From contig CM072153.1 of NCBI GenBank assembly GCA_036850595.1, forward strand, positions 17,812,169 through 17,876,168: a stretch of DNA of 64,000 nt, given 5' to 3'. Each line of letters opens with the position of its first letter. Position 1 is the first letter of the stretch. This document shows positions 34,807 to 48,100 of this stretch, piece by piece. The position numbers were made by a program, and so were the translations under genes. The notes beneath the pieces were generated by a model. It was not told the origin of the DNA and ran no database searches. It was given only the letters and a program-made list of their open reading frames with translations. Source of the stretch: Rhyacichthys aspro (taxonomy: Eukaryota > Chordata > Actinopteri > Gobiiformes > Rhyacichthyidae).

Positions 34807-34818
34807 AGATAGAGGAAG

Positions 34819-36150
34819 TCAGAGGGGCTGTGACTGAGTCAGCTGGAAGGTGTGTGACAGATGTGTGCTGTTCTGGACTATGTGTGTCTGTGTGGTCTGG
34901 GTCTGGTTTTGGGTGTGGTTCTGGGGCTGCTGCAGGATGTGGACCACGCGGCTCAGAGAGTCTGTGGAGGAAAACGCCAAGTACTGGCAGCACAGCCAGT
35001 CCTCCAGACTCACGCCGCAGGCCGTGTCCATAGAGCGCTCTGCAAACTTGATCATCATGAGCGTCCGCTTCAGGTCCAGCCAGTTCTGTAGCGTGGCCTC
35101 CCGTTGGCTCGCCGTGGCCCCTGAAATGGGGCCCGTGCTGCTGCAGCCCAGAGCCTGAAACAGGTCCTCCCGGGGGCCCCAGAGCAGGCACTGAAGGCAG
35201 GCCCGGGCCTCTGACATGCGGATCCTTTCAGAGGGGTTGACTGTGAGCAGTAGGCGGGCCAGCTGCTGCAGGCCCTGGGAGTAGAGCGAGCGCACGGGCA
35301 GCGGCGGTAGGTCGGCCCAGGTGTACTCCCGCTCCTTCAGCTCAGGGTTCTCCTCGAAGGGGTTGGGCCGGTGCAGCATCTCGTAGATCAGAATCCCAGT
35401 CTGGAACTCATCACACTTGCGGTACTGAGTGGCTGTGATGATTTCGGGCGCCAGACGTGACTGGTCCCGTAGAGTTCCAGGGTCAGCCATGAGCGAGCTC
35501 TTCTGTTTGGCCTGAGAGAAGTTACTAATGATGAGGCGGGCCGGACAGGTGGCATTAGCGGCCGTGTTAGCCGTAGACCCAGTGCTGCTGCTGTTGTTAT
35601 TTGGCTCTGGGACATCCTGGGGGTTGCCAGGTTGGCAGTGCACCAGCAGCAGGTTCTCCAGTCGCAGGTCACAGTGGGTCACATGGTACGGCTTCATGTG
35701 CTCCAGGCCCGAGCACAGCTGCAGCAGCAGGAGGCAGACCTGTCGCTCGTACAGCTCGGGGTTGTGCGTGTGGCGGGACACACCGTCCCGGACAAAGTCG
35801 GCGACCGTCTGGAAGGGTACCTCACGTGTAATCACCACCACACGACTCTTTAATGATCCAGTGGTGCTCAAGTGGCCACTGGTTGAGGGGGCTTCATCCA
35901 GTTTACCATTTGCTTTGGAGTCCTTTGTTTTGGCTTCATTCTTTCTCTCTTTCTCTTCGTCTTTCAGCTCAGTTACATCTTTCTGTTCATCCTCCTCTTC
36001 TTCCTCTTCCCAGGGCAGCATTCGGGTGGGGACATCGGCCAGGAAGTGCCCACAGTCCTGTTGGATGTTGAAGTGGACGGCCAGGCTCTGTCTTACAGCC
36101 AGGCTGTGGAAGAACTGCTGTTGTGTCTCCTTTACTTTACTTCTGCAAAT
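34819..36150 (-). CDS. peak1: peak1 last exon (pseudokinase, residues 1456-1898)
   Basis: 1332 bases (443 codons plus TGA). Reads ICRSKVKETQQQFFHSLAVR and continues through LPWEEEEEE, VTHCDLRLENLLL, LIISNFSQAKQK and LAPEIITATQY. It ends with the C-terminal helix block SLEDWLCCQYLAF. HCD and NFS replace the catalytic HRD and DFG motifs. The final ~35 residues (QPQNHTQNQTQTTQ onwards) extend past the human end ILQHR. Confidence 0.96.
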   Translation of the reverse strand: MCRSKVKETQQQFFHSLAVRQSLAVHFNIQQDCGHFLADVPTRMLPWEEEEEEDEQKDVTELKDEEKERKNEAKTKDSKANGKLDEAPSTSGHLSTTGSLKSRVVVITREVPFQTVADFVRDGVSRHTHNPELYERQVCLLLLQLCSGLEHMKPYHVTHCDLRLENLLLVHCQPGNPQDVPEPNNNSSSTGSTANTAANATCPARLIISNFSQAKQKSSLMADPGTLRDQSRLAPEIITATQYRKCDEFQTGILIYEMLHRPNPFEENPELKEREYTWADLPPLPVRSLYSQGLQQLARLLLTVNPSERIRMSEARACLQCLLWGPREDLFQALGCSSTGPISGATASQREATLQNWLDLKRTLMMIKFAERSMDTACGVSLEDWLCCQYLAFSSTDSLSRVVHILQQPQNHTQNQTQTTQTHIVQNSTHLSHTFQLTQSQPL

Positions 36151-39100
36151 CTGGAAAATAAAGAGAGAACATTCATGTTCAAGTCTTAGGCACAGAAACT
36201 GTAAACTGATATTTTACACCAGAAAACCCCACAAAAGACTGGAACACATACAGGAAGACTTAAATTATTATAATTTTGTTTTTTCTATGACAGCTGTACC
36301 CCCACTCACTTGCTGCTGTGAGGTTGATCATTTATCTTTGGAGCATTGACTTTCACCTTGGTGGTCTGTGGCTTGATTTATCCATGTTTTATTAGCTGGT
36401 GAGATAACTTTGTGCTGGTGCCTTCTCTTTACATTTACTGTGTAATTCTTTAGGAATGTGCTTGTCCACTGGCTGTTTGTTTAAACATGTCGACTCAGGG
36501 GCTACAGTCTGTAACATCATTCTTAGGCTAACATCCTGGGACATAGCAGTTACAACTTTTTTACTGTTCAGTTGTTGTAGCTTGAGGCTAATACAACTTT
36601 TCAAGCATTTTGTTTTATTTAATTTGCTTGCAGAAGTTCCAAGATTCACACTAATTAAAACAAACATTACATGAATAGCCTTTCAGAGTTATTATCACTC
36701 TTGCCCTTGAGTCCACAGAACAATTTAAATATCCAGTATATTTCCACATGAGCTTGATGTGGCATTGTTCATATGAATTAGTTCAGACTCAAACTAACTG
36801 GAGAGTTTAAAGAGAAATCTGGAAAAACATGGAGGCTGAAAAAGCAATGGCTTCATACATAATTTTCAGGACATTTAAATAAATTTGAAAACTACTTTTG
36901 TAATTTCCATTTTTTTCAGGTTTCCAGGTACCGTAGTGCTCCATCGCTTACTTAAGCATTCCCATAAAGTATACTCAACAAGGTGCATTTTGTACCATTA
37001 GAGCAACATTAAAATCATAGCACGTAGAGTCTAATTTGCATAAGGTTGAGCTACAAAAGCAGAAGAAGGCTGAATTAAATTGAAAAGTTTGGAAAGTCTA
37101 ATTGGGTAGTTTCTGTTCTGCTGCCTCTGCTGCTCCATGTTGCTTTATTTATGGATGAGCAACAGAAAAAAACAAGGCTTCCTCTAGAGCTGGATGCTAA
37201 TATAAAGCACTGCTTTGAAGTGGAATGGGGCGCAGACAGTTTCATATCCAGTGAATAATGCTACCTTCATCTATCTCTGCTTTGTGTTTTGCTAAAGAAG
37301 TCTGTTAGGAAGGTTCAGCTCGACCTCTGTCCCTCTCTCTGTCTCTCTGACAAACATCCGGACAAAATATATGACACAAAAGGAAATGTACACAAATGCA
37401 GGCATACACAAGTTTATGCACAAGGTCACAGCCTAAAGGCAGATAGTTTTAAGTGCTTGTTTTTCAGCAAATGGATTGGGCAACTTCACGGCTCCCAAAA
37501 CAACCTGAGGGAGCTCATAAATACAGTGAAGTCAGCAACAAACTAAGCCAAATTCAAGCATGTTGTAAAGAAAAAAGATTGCAAAATTAAAGAGTTTTAT
37601 CCTTAGAGAAGGTTCTTTTGTAATGACTATTAAATACACATGGATGGAGCAGAACAGATGGCTCTAGGGCACCCCACTATACATTAATTATCCAAACTAA
37701 TATTTTATGTACTTTTTGTGGGAAAAAGTCATACGAGCCTTTTTAGCTCAATTCTTTCATGCCATTTCAAATATACAAAACAATAAAGCAACTCTGAACA
37801 ACTGATTTTTATGTATAGTCTTGGTTTGAACTCTTAATTAATACATTAATTAAGAATATAATTGTGGTCATTGTGGCAGTATAAAGAACTTATGGTAGTC
37901 TGTTACTGTAGTGACTGAGCATATTTCTGTATTATCATTACAACTAGATGTTTATCCACTTAATTAGCTGTACATGATATGAAATTACAAAAAAAAAAAA
38001 AACACCAGTCACCATTGGTAATTTACTGTAGTGTACTTGATACTGGCCTTGGTCCTGACTACAAAACCTGTGGGTGTGCATTTTTATTCAGAGACTCTTA
38101 ACTAAACTGTAAAGGATGCTCTAAATTCAGCAGTAGCTCACCTTGATGGCGTAGTTGACCGTGGGGTCCTTGGCGTAGGAGGCAGTGTAGTAAACCGCGT
38201 CCCCAGCTTCGCAGCAGGGCTTCCCAGTGATGAGCCTGAAGTGGGACCAGCTGTCAGTGCCAAACCTCAGGTGGTCCTTCTGGCCAGCCATGAAACGGTC
38301 TTCACATTTGGCAGAGAGTTTGCGCAGAGTGTCCGTGTGGAGCCCTCGAATCCTGCCCACCACCTCGTCCCAGCTGTCCAGCCCCTTGTACAGAGCAGGT
38401 CTGGGTTGTTGTTTCGAGGTTCCCCCTCCTCTGCTGGTGGTCCGAGCTCGTCCGGCCAGACACTCTGTGCTCAGGTAACCTCTCCTGTCTCTGCTGTTGC
38501 TGCTCGGTGCGGAGGTCTGTGCCAGAAGACAGGACATGCTGTTAGCGGGACGGCTCTTGTTGTTGACTGTGGTACCAGATGGTCTCTCCAGGGAGTCTCC
38601 GCTCTCCTGGTCTTGGACTCGGTGCGGTTCGGAGCTGAGAGACGAGCTCTGACTGGCTGTTTCCCAAGTCGAGTCCAGGTCGTACAAAGGGTTGGCCACA
38701 CTCAGATTGGTCCCGCCTGGTTTGGCCTCGCCCCGCGGCTTCAGGACTGCTTGGACCGGCTCTTTGGCTCCCAGACTGGGCTCGGTGCAAGAGCGAGGTA
38801 CGTTCTTTTTGGGCAGCGGCGGTGGGGTGGCTTTAGACGCCGGCTGTTCGTCCAAATCGAGTGAAGCCAGAGTGTCGTTAGAGGCTTTCATGTTGCGCGG
38901 CTGTTTCATTGGGATCATGTTGGCTCTGGACTGACCTGGAGACAGATCAGAGATAGATTTGATGAAATCATTATCAAACAGAGAGGTACACTGTGGTCTC
39001 CTGAGGGGCACATGCTGTACCCTTCATCAGGCTTCATTAGACTGCTGCAGGAGATTTGCATAATGGTGCTGAGAGAAAAACAAACCTAGTAAAAAGGCTC

Positions 39101-42100
39101 ACTGGAAATTTCACCTTTTCACTGACAGATAACCACAACTAAAACATGGAAAAAGTATGTCCAGATGATTCAAAGCTACTATTACACTAGTATTTAAACT
39201 CCTACAGTCTGTATATGATTTATATGTTAAAACTTTACATATTTAACTCTGAGTTTGCGTTTTTATTTTTATGTGCGGAAGCTGTCCTGAAAGCAGTGAT
39301 AGTAAATATTGTGCAAAGAGAGAAATAATGGCCTCGAGCCTCTAAGAGTCAAACAAAATCTGTGTTTGAAGCATTAATAACAAACAACAACTCTTTGCTG
39401 TATATGTTTGTGAACTTTTGAAGTCCTATGAGAGGAGTTGGTGTATTAAATGTCCTCTAGTAATAAAACTTTTTCTTTCCAGTTACATTACGCATACCTT
39501 ATCTGCAGCCCTAGAGTCTATTTCTCAAAGACGCAGCCTGTATGACTTTGATTTTGGTTTGAATAATTGCGCACACTTTTCCACTGCAGCTTCTCTTCAC
39601 AGTTAAGAGCTACTTGTTACTCCCACTTGGCGTCTCGAGCGCTGAGGCTGACACTCGATCGAGAGCCGGGACACGTGACGGAGGAAGTGGCCCTGAGGAG
39701 AGCTCGAACCTCCAGAGCAGGACGTCTGGGTGAAGTCATCTCTACCCATCCAGCTGCCCGAATCAATCTGTCGCTCTGTTCTGCACCGAGGCTTAAAGAG
39801 GCGAATTTATCAGTGGCTTCAAGTGACCTTATTTCTGTGGGACAGCAGTGGGAGGGAATTAGAGGGCGAAGGGTTGATTGGACTTTTATTGTTCTCTGGA
39901 GAGGGTCTGAGGAAGAGAAGTGGGCAAAAAAGGACTTGCTCTTTTGCTTTATGGGAATGAAAAAGCTGAATTTACATAAAGGATGATACAAAAGCCAACT
40001 GAGAAGCTTTTAAATCATTAAGAGACTGTGAATATCTTGTATAAATTATAGACGATTTATTATTAATAGTTAAAAAATGTATGTATATAAGCCTCCTTAC
40101 TTCAGCTATGAGACTGGATCATGTATTTATATGTAATTTAAACCCACCAGATGATGATGTCTGTGCTGAATAAAGCCCCGCTTCACTGTTTTATGAGACA
40201 GGCTAAACCCAAAATAGAAAATATTTAAAGTTTATAATGACCTATAAGGCTGAGAATCTGCACACAGACATAGCCAACTCATTGCATTCTGTAGATTTAA
40301 TGTGATGTTTTTGGAGTTTTGCTTTTCTTGTCTTTTTTTTAAGCTCTTTATTATATCACATCTGGAAAATGGTGTTGGGGAAAATGACAAAACTGAAGAA
40401 CATGGAAGAGAATGTTGTCTGTTTATACTTAAGGCCAAACACAATTAATTAATAATAATAAATTTTACAGTTTCACTTCTTATGGTTGAGACACTTGTTT
40501 GTGGCAAGTTATAAGTGGAGAAAATGTTACTCAAATCATATTTCAAAATCCATAAATGTGTTTGAAAGAGTAACTTTAGATATCGTAGTTTCTCGAGTCT
40601 GGGTACCTGGGTAAGAAAACAAGCAGTGGCAGTATGACTAATAAACTCATTTGTCCAATAAAAGTAAGTGCGTACCCGAGCAGCCTTTGCAGTGAATGAC
40701 TCTCAAGCTGCTCTTACATGATTTTCACTTTTCCACATTTAAGCTGGTTCAATATTGTGTCTTTAACCAAATGACTCCTCTATGAACTCTCTGAACAGAC
40801 ACGTGCCACCATTTGGGAAACTCTGTACTTCTTAAGCTTGAGTAACTCCTCAAGTGAACGTCATGCTGCCGCCGTCTTAAAGAAAGAGACAGCCGTAAAG
40901 AGAAGAGAGAGCTGTCAGGATGAAGTAAGTCTGGGTAATCCTCTGGAACCAATACATTTAATGTGCTCTTCTCTCAATCTGCAGTAATCCAAGACAGCAC
41001 GGTTCAGTCTACGTCCAGTCGAGACATCTCTTTCTGCTGCAGCGAGGACTGGACTCACTGGATTACATAAGACTTCATCATCAGCTCAGACAGACAATTT
41101 AACTTTATAAGTCATACTAAAAATAAATGGTGATAGCTGTTCACACTGGGGCTCTTTTTTCATTTAATGTGTTTGTTTATCCATTCATTCATGCATTTAC
41201 TTTGTACTGTTTTTTTCTATTTGCTATGTTTTATGATACATTTTTAGAAATATGAATGCACTTTTGATGCTATATGTAAACTTGTATGAATAGGTACAAT
41301 TATAATCATTTGACATTTATATTAAAATTCTGCAATAACTTAATACAAAGACAAAATATAATAGGTTTGTTCATATTAGTCTGAAAAATGGGCGTATTGA
41401 GATGAAGAAACTTGTTGCCATGGAGAAATTTTGTGACACTCAGATGAGGAAAATTATTTAAGAGCTACACTGTAAGAATAGAGCAAAAGATGGATGGGAT
41501 GAAGAAAAATAACTTGAGATAGAGAGACAGAGATAAGGAAAAATGTTATAAAAAAGCAGCAGGTAATATAAGAGAAACTAAACAGAGGAGCCAAAAGAGA
41601 TCTAAATACACAGAGAAAATCAATCCTACCTCTAGTCGTCTACTGCCATTGAGTTTTTACGTAGAAGTCAATGAAAAAAATGCATTTTCATTGCTAAAAG
41701 TGTGTCCACCGCTCCCACTGACTCTAGAGATCAGCCTCTGAGTGAGACAGCGAGCGCTCTTCCTCCCACTGCCCGATGATGTGCCTAAAACCAGTGTGTG
41801 TCTACTGTATATGCTAGAGCGAGAGAGGGAGAGATACTTCTGCCTTCAAACTCCGTGTGCGCTCGACTTACAACGTGTGAAAGCTAAAACGAGGGAGGAA
41901 ACAGGCAGAAGCTCAAAGTCAAACATAGTCTAGCCTCAAAATGATGGAAATGCACACAAAAAAGATCACAATCATCATTAGCAGCCTGCATGAGACAATC
42001 TGGGCTGCAGGCAGTCGTCTAGTGTCAGACAGGCAGCTTTTAGCACATTAGGATTGTATCAGTCTGCAGTGTGTGGCATGAGCTTGAGGCTATGTCTACT

Positions 42101-45100
42101 CTAGGCACTGAATAATAACTCCGAGAAAGGTTCACAATATGACTCAAATGTTTATGGTTGTTTAAAAAGTCAAGACAAATTCAGTTCGTTGAAATAAAGT
42201 ATGTTAATGGTGCATTTTGTAAACTATTAAAGTATGTAGGTGAATACATTAAACTGTCAAAACTATCTTAGCTTTTAGTAGTGTATAATCACATCAAAAT
42301 AACACTAATTTCATTTGTATATCTTGGAAAATTACATATTTAAAGCTCACTTAAACCCAGTGGAAGGAGCCGTTACTTCCTGTTTATGTTTTCTACAACT
42401 GCCCAGAGAGGACAAACTGAGCACTGCTGGAGGAGAAGTTCAATGATGTTTCTATTTGACTAATCAATGTTGAATTAAGATTTTTAAGATTATTTTTGGA
42501 CCTTTTATTTCATAGAGACAGTGTTGATAGAATCAGGAAGGAAGAGGAATGACACTAAACAAATAGACCAAAGCTGGAATCGATCCCAGGTCCCCCGAGT
42601 ATGACGTATCTGATCAACGAGGTGAGTTGCGTCCAAGCCACGGGACAGAGGACTTTATTTTTTTCAATGTAAACTCAGCATCTGACCTATTTCCGCTGGA
42701 TTTTTTCGTAGACAAGAGCGTGTCCCTGCAGGGCTACCGTAGTTTCTCACAGACTGTAGCAACTAGTGTTAGAAGATGTCATCATTATGAAAATCACAGT
42801 GAAGTGTTTGAGAACATACTGCATCCTTAAAGATTTTGCTTTTTTTATGTCCACTCTACTAAAAACAACTCTAACATTTAAGGCAAAAAACAGAGACTTT
42901 CCAAGATGGAGAAAATCAGACAAAGTGACTTCTGTTTTTGGTGCCTGGTTGTCTTCTTTCATTTGTTCCTGAAGAAAGACATTGTGTGTCTTGCCTTGAC
43001 TTCAGTCTTATTCTTAATCTTAGATTGTAAGGCTCGGATTTATAAAAGGCTAAAGTGAACCCAGTCTGTTTTAAAATGAGAACACATCAGTATGAACAAA
43101 GCATTAATAACGCCAAAAAAACAGCTTATAAATAACCTTGTAAAAAGACTAATTAGTTCAGCACTTTACCTCCTCAAGAAATCTGCACACCACTTTAAAA
43201 CTCAATCAAACAAGCCAATGCATAAAAGCATCTCCAAACCCACTTCACACCCATCACTGTCTATTTCTATTCTTTTCCTCTCACCTACCACTTGATCACA
43301 GCGAGTGTTTCCCACACAGAGCTGCCTCGCGGTTTAAGTGCCCTGCTCAGTTTGACAGCGGTGCCTACCTCTTATACTTTTTATGGCTGAAAAGGGCTCT
43401 TTAAATGCACTTTTTACACCACAATCAGGGCTTAGTTTACAATTCTGCTGATAAAAAAATACTGAAAGATTCTTGAAAAACAGGCAAATACAACCTCATT
43501 GAAAAAATATACTATTGTATGGAAAATACTGGAGCATGCAGAAGGTTTTTTGCTCTTGGGTTGTGATATTACAAAACAACAAAACTGAACTGCGGACTTG
43601 TTTCAAATTGTTTTCCAAGTCATCATCAACACTTGAACTCGCTCTGTGAAAACATTTGTCTCAAAAGGAACTGTCTAATCAACGAAGACTATCTGATAGC
43701 ACATTGTGAGTGTAATTTTGTCTGTTTTGTCAACCAGCCCTTGCCCACTGCCCAGAGACAGAAGATATTTTTATCATCCTAATGATTTTGTGCTCCTCCT
43801 GCAATGCAACCTTTTTTACCAATGAGCCAAAAATCTATAAACAAGCTCCATTTATCTTGTGTCTAATTAATTATAACAGCTCTATGCTTTGCTTATCTCT
43901 CTAATTCAGTCCTGACAATAGTGTAGTTGCACAAAATGTACATAAAACTCCATTAAGACTTCCTTAAAACTGGAGGCTATGAATATGTAAAAGAAATAAA
44001 ATGCCTTAAAGCTAATTAGAAAGCAAAAGAGTGTAAAAGCAAATGTTCTCAATGGGTTTAATTCAAAAGATGAGTTAACACAGAAGAACAAAATGGCATA
44101 ATAATTAGACTGTTAAGATAAAAGCCTCTGTGACATGAGTCGTGGTGTGTTTAGTCAAAGTATGTAAAAGTGGACAGTAGCTGAGAAAGTGAGAAGCAAT
44201 AATGTGATTCTAAAACAATAAAGATTGAGCTGAAAAATAAAAGTCATGCTTTGTGTAGTGCGTTAAAGATCTTTTAGCAGAGAAGTTTACAGTAAGAGAC
44301 AGAGGAACCGCAGTCAAAAGAAATGTGTATTATTTTTAATCACCTTTTCAAGGTTATGGTTTGACCCTTACCGGACAAATAACACCCATTGTGAGAGATA
44401 AAATATTGTGTTCTAAGTATCTTCATCAATCTTTTTCTTTAAGATTTTTTTTTCTTTTGCTGGACTGGTAGTAGCAGGTCGGGGCGAAGATGGGGAGTGT
44501 TTTGGTTAAATACTAATTATCATTTTTAACAGATGAGAGGATTGGTGACAGTCATATCCACAAACAGTGTTGTTAGACAGGCAAAAATGTTGATTCGTAA
44601 GTTTAGTATGTGCTCTCTTAATGTAAAAGTTCTTTGTTTTGAGCTTTCTGTGCACCACTGTATACGGGTCATCACTAGTGGAGCTGTAGAAAAAGCAGTT
44701 TACACAAATTTATTGTGGCCTATAAGCAGTTCTTTGTGAAATCTCGAATACCCACATGTGAGGCACTGCTTAGACAATTGATTTTTAAATTTATGAGTAG
44801 GTTGAGTCAGAAACCTCCATCACAGAGGCTCTGACTAACCCAGTATTGAGCTGCTTCAGATTTACAGCTGCTCTGAGAAAACACTGGATATAGAGACTTC
44901 ATTTAAACTTTTCACATTGGACTAAAGTTTTGTAAGTCTCTAAAGAGGGAATTGAATTGAATATCATACACATCACTATTAAAATACTTTAGTTTAACTT
45001 GGTCTTGCAGAGTACTCTTTTCTCAAATCGGCACTAAATACAATATTTAATTGTCAAGTCATGCAAAGACTGAAAATAATGTAACCAATGAATATATATA

Positions 45101-48100
45101 GAAATATTAAAATTGGCAAACAAAGAGGCTGATGAAGGTTACATGGTTTAAACTGCACAACTGAGAGCTGGAGATCCACCCAACCACTTATCTGGATAGT
45201 GTTTATAGCTATATGTATTTTCCTTTCTAAAATGCTTCTATTCTTTGCATCCATTTTTTAAATAAAGTACATAGACCTACCCATGTTGCTGTAGGTGGCA
45301 CTGCACTGGCTGGAGGCTGGCGAGTGGGAGTGATTGGACTGGTTCCCGTCCTCGTCCGGCTCTCCCAGGCTGGCGCTGCCCTCGCTGGCCGAAGCTGCGC
45401 CGGTAACCTGGTTGGCGTGGCCGTAGTCCGCCTCTCCGAGCACCAGACCCAGGTTTACTTTGGCGGGAAGCGGCGTGATCCTGGGAAAGTCCACATCCCC
45501 GGATCGACTGCCACTGAGCGGGACATGGCTGTGGATGAGACAGGATTGAATATTTTAATTTATGGCGTGATATTATGAACACATTACACATATAAGTGAT
45601 ATAGTTCAACTTTACATTTATGATATTGATTGTTTAGAGAATGCCAACAAAATTAATTTAAAAAAATAGGCCTTTCTGCTTTGGGCTCCTGGGTTACTGC
45701 CTTTCAAGCCTGTTTGATGGTAATATTGTATGACCTGGTAGGCCATCCTTATACTTTTTCTAGATTTTTTCCAGTTCTCTGTACATTTAAGTTGAATTTC
45801 CAGAGGCAGTACAAAAAGCTGTGAAAAAAGTGCCCCCAGATGCAATTAGACTATCATTGGGCGACTGAACCACTGGCTAGAGTCCCCTTTTGAATAAATG
45901 GTTATAATTTGTTGGATACCATAAACAAGCTGCTTAGATTATAACATATTATTATGATTCAGCCTCTATCACACATAACTGTATGTTGTTTTAATCTCAA
46001 ATGACAACTTGGAAATGAATCAAAGTGATCTCAGAGGTGAGTGTGGGGCTTTTGAAGTGTGAGCTGTTTGGAGCTGCACAGGTACAGCCTCAGGGACGAG
46101 AGAAGGGAAGGCAAAGCAGGTCACAGGAATGTGTGTTAAATGGGTTTTGAAGATCCTTCAGAGACAGTGGGTTTGAAAAGGTGTTTTATCTGCAGCAGTG
46201 AACTGAGAATGTAACTATATAATGTGATTTAACTGGGTTCTGTGTGTTTGAAAGGGAAAAAGCTAATAGAAAATGGAGACCTGTGACTCTAAAGATAACG
46301 GCTCCCTTATCTTTTGCAATCTTTTGTATTCTCTCATTAAAATGCTTTTAAGTAGCTGCCATGTTGGAAAGGTCAAGAGAAAGAGGTTGTCGAATGAACT
46401 GTACACAAAAGCTTAAATTAATCCCATCATAACATCATCAAAAGTCATAGTTTTGTATTTTGGAAAACTTTTTGCAATTTATTTTTGATTTATTAAACAC
46501 AAAGAGGACTGGGTATAATTTTGGCCATGAATTTGTTCAGTGACTTTGGACATACCTAATCAATTCATTTCTACATATGGTAGCTTCATAAAGGAAGGTA
46601 AACCATCCACAAGTGACCTCTACCATTATTTATCTGTCGTCTGTCGAGTAAAAATATTAGGCCTTATGTCACACTGAAGCCACTTGTCGCCTCAGTAAAC
46701 TTTTGTCACAATGACGGAGTGTGCTATTATGAAACACAGTGCCTTTTTATGACTTTTGGTATTTTATGTCTCCATTGTAACGCCGCTTGTCACATTGACT
46801 CGTGATGAGCCGACGATTATATAACTACAGGAAGTCGTATCATTACCTTGTACTGAGACTGACCCGCCTGAGTTACAGCGACTGAAAATCTGGGTCATAT
46901 TTCACCGCTCGCCTCATTATCTCTGACTCAGATCGCTGTGTGAAAAGCCCTGGAGACACATCGAGGAGAAGTGTCATGCTGCAGACTGTAGCAGAAGTCT
47001 GTACCCTGAAGTGCGCCTTATTAAGGACGTGACAGTGCTATTGCCCCATGAGTATGCACATAGAAAGTGACAGCTACAATAGCCAGCACACTTTCAAATA
47101 CTGTCAGCCGGGGGTAAAAATACATCATGATGGGATCGGAAATAAAGCAGATCATTATTTGTGTTGCAGCCCTTTGAGATATGACTATAAAAACTGTTTT
47201 ACATCGACCAAACAGTTTTTTCCCTGTTGTAGATACCAATACTTTCCTGTAATGGATCTTTTTGAGCTAACATGACCTCCTCAGATACTACCATATGAGT
47301 ACTTTATTTACACAATATAGATTACATGTTTATTTAATACATTCACCTCGTTTATTGCATAAAAAATTATACTGAAATGGGTTTTAAAATATTTGCCGTA
47401 AAGGTGGTGAAAAGGTTTATTTTGAAATTGCTCTGTCAAAACAAATCACTAAAAACATGAAAAATCAATATGGCACTGACATTTGTGTATGATTTATATT
47501 GATTATGTATTCAGATCTGTAATGGTGCATTGGTGACTACTCAATTTCATACTTATACTGAAAGAATACAATTGGACTTCCATAAAACAACAAAAACAAA
47601 ACAGTGTTAAGTGTTTTGCTGCTTTTGACTGAATATTTTCCATATCATCCATAAAATGTACATATACTCTGAAGTTATTATTACTTTTTTTGAGTATGTA
47701 CAAAGCAAACACATACTGTGATGTGAAAAAAACAGTTACATAATACTTTCTCACATAATTACTTTACTACTTTACTAAGCTAATAGTTTTGAGAATAAAC
47801 CTGAGAAATTATTACACGACAGTTGTGGAAATGATCTTTCAGAGACCTGTGAATCGAACAAATAAGCCAAGACCCAGCGCGATAGCTCGGTTTATTTCCG
47901 TGGGCGGGGCAGGTGTGCAGTAATGTTTGTATTCCCTGATTCAGATGGTGACTTCCTCTGACTCTATTGATGTCTGCACATTTTCGTATGACTCATTAAA
48001 TTTGTGTCAGCGCGAAATGACTAATGACTCACCCTCGTCCCTGTGGAGAAGGTACAGCATGAGCGACAAGTGCATTAATATAGCAGATTATCTCCAGCTG

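Larger units (their letters stand above)
32554..34818 (-). other. peak1: Presumptive PEAK1 3' UTR
   Basis: Minus-strand sequence after the PEAK1 stop. AATAAA signals occur at 34354-34359, 33061-33066 and 32554-32559, so the 3' UTR could be about 0.5, 1.8 or 2.3 kb. A perfect RFX X-box lies at 34793-34806. A 99-codon plus-strand open frame at 33595 has no family resemblance and is not called. Confidence 0.5.
38936..45280 (-). other. peak1: peak1 intron 3
   Basis: 6.3 kb. Holds a CpG-enriched patch with a CACGTG box (39600-39800) and a possible tRNA-like relic (42573-42645). A partial RFX-like half palindrome GTTGCCATGG lies near 41413. No exon seen. Confidence 0.7.

Noticed and set aside
35528..36349. 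273-codon plus-strand open frame
   Set aside because: Lies antisense to the PEAK1 last exon; Ser/Arg/Cys-rich with no domain. A shadow of GC-rich coding sequence.
38241..38864. 207-codon plus-strand open frame
   Set aside because: Antisense to PEAK1 exon 4, whose translation aligns to the family across the whole exon.
38936..39011. Extension of PEAK1 exon 4 upstream (MPLRRPQCTSLF start)
   Set aside because: The frame stays open into the intron, but a good acceptor (CTCCAG) at 38936-38941 and the human junction SATYSNLG-QSR show that splicing occurs at 38935.
39567..39991. Overlapping 139- and 124-codon frames on opposite strands
   Set aside because: Frames open on both strands in a CpG-enriched patch; neither resembles a protein family. 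Treated as a possible regulatory patch instead.
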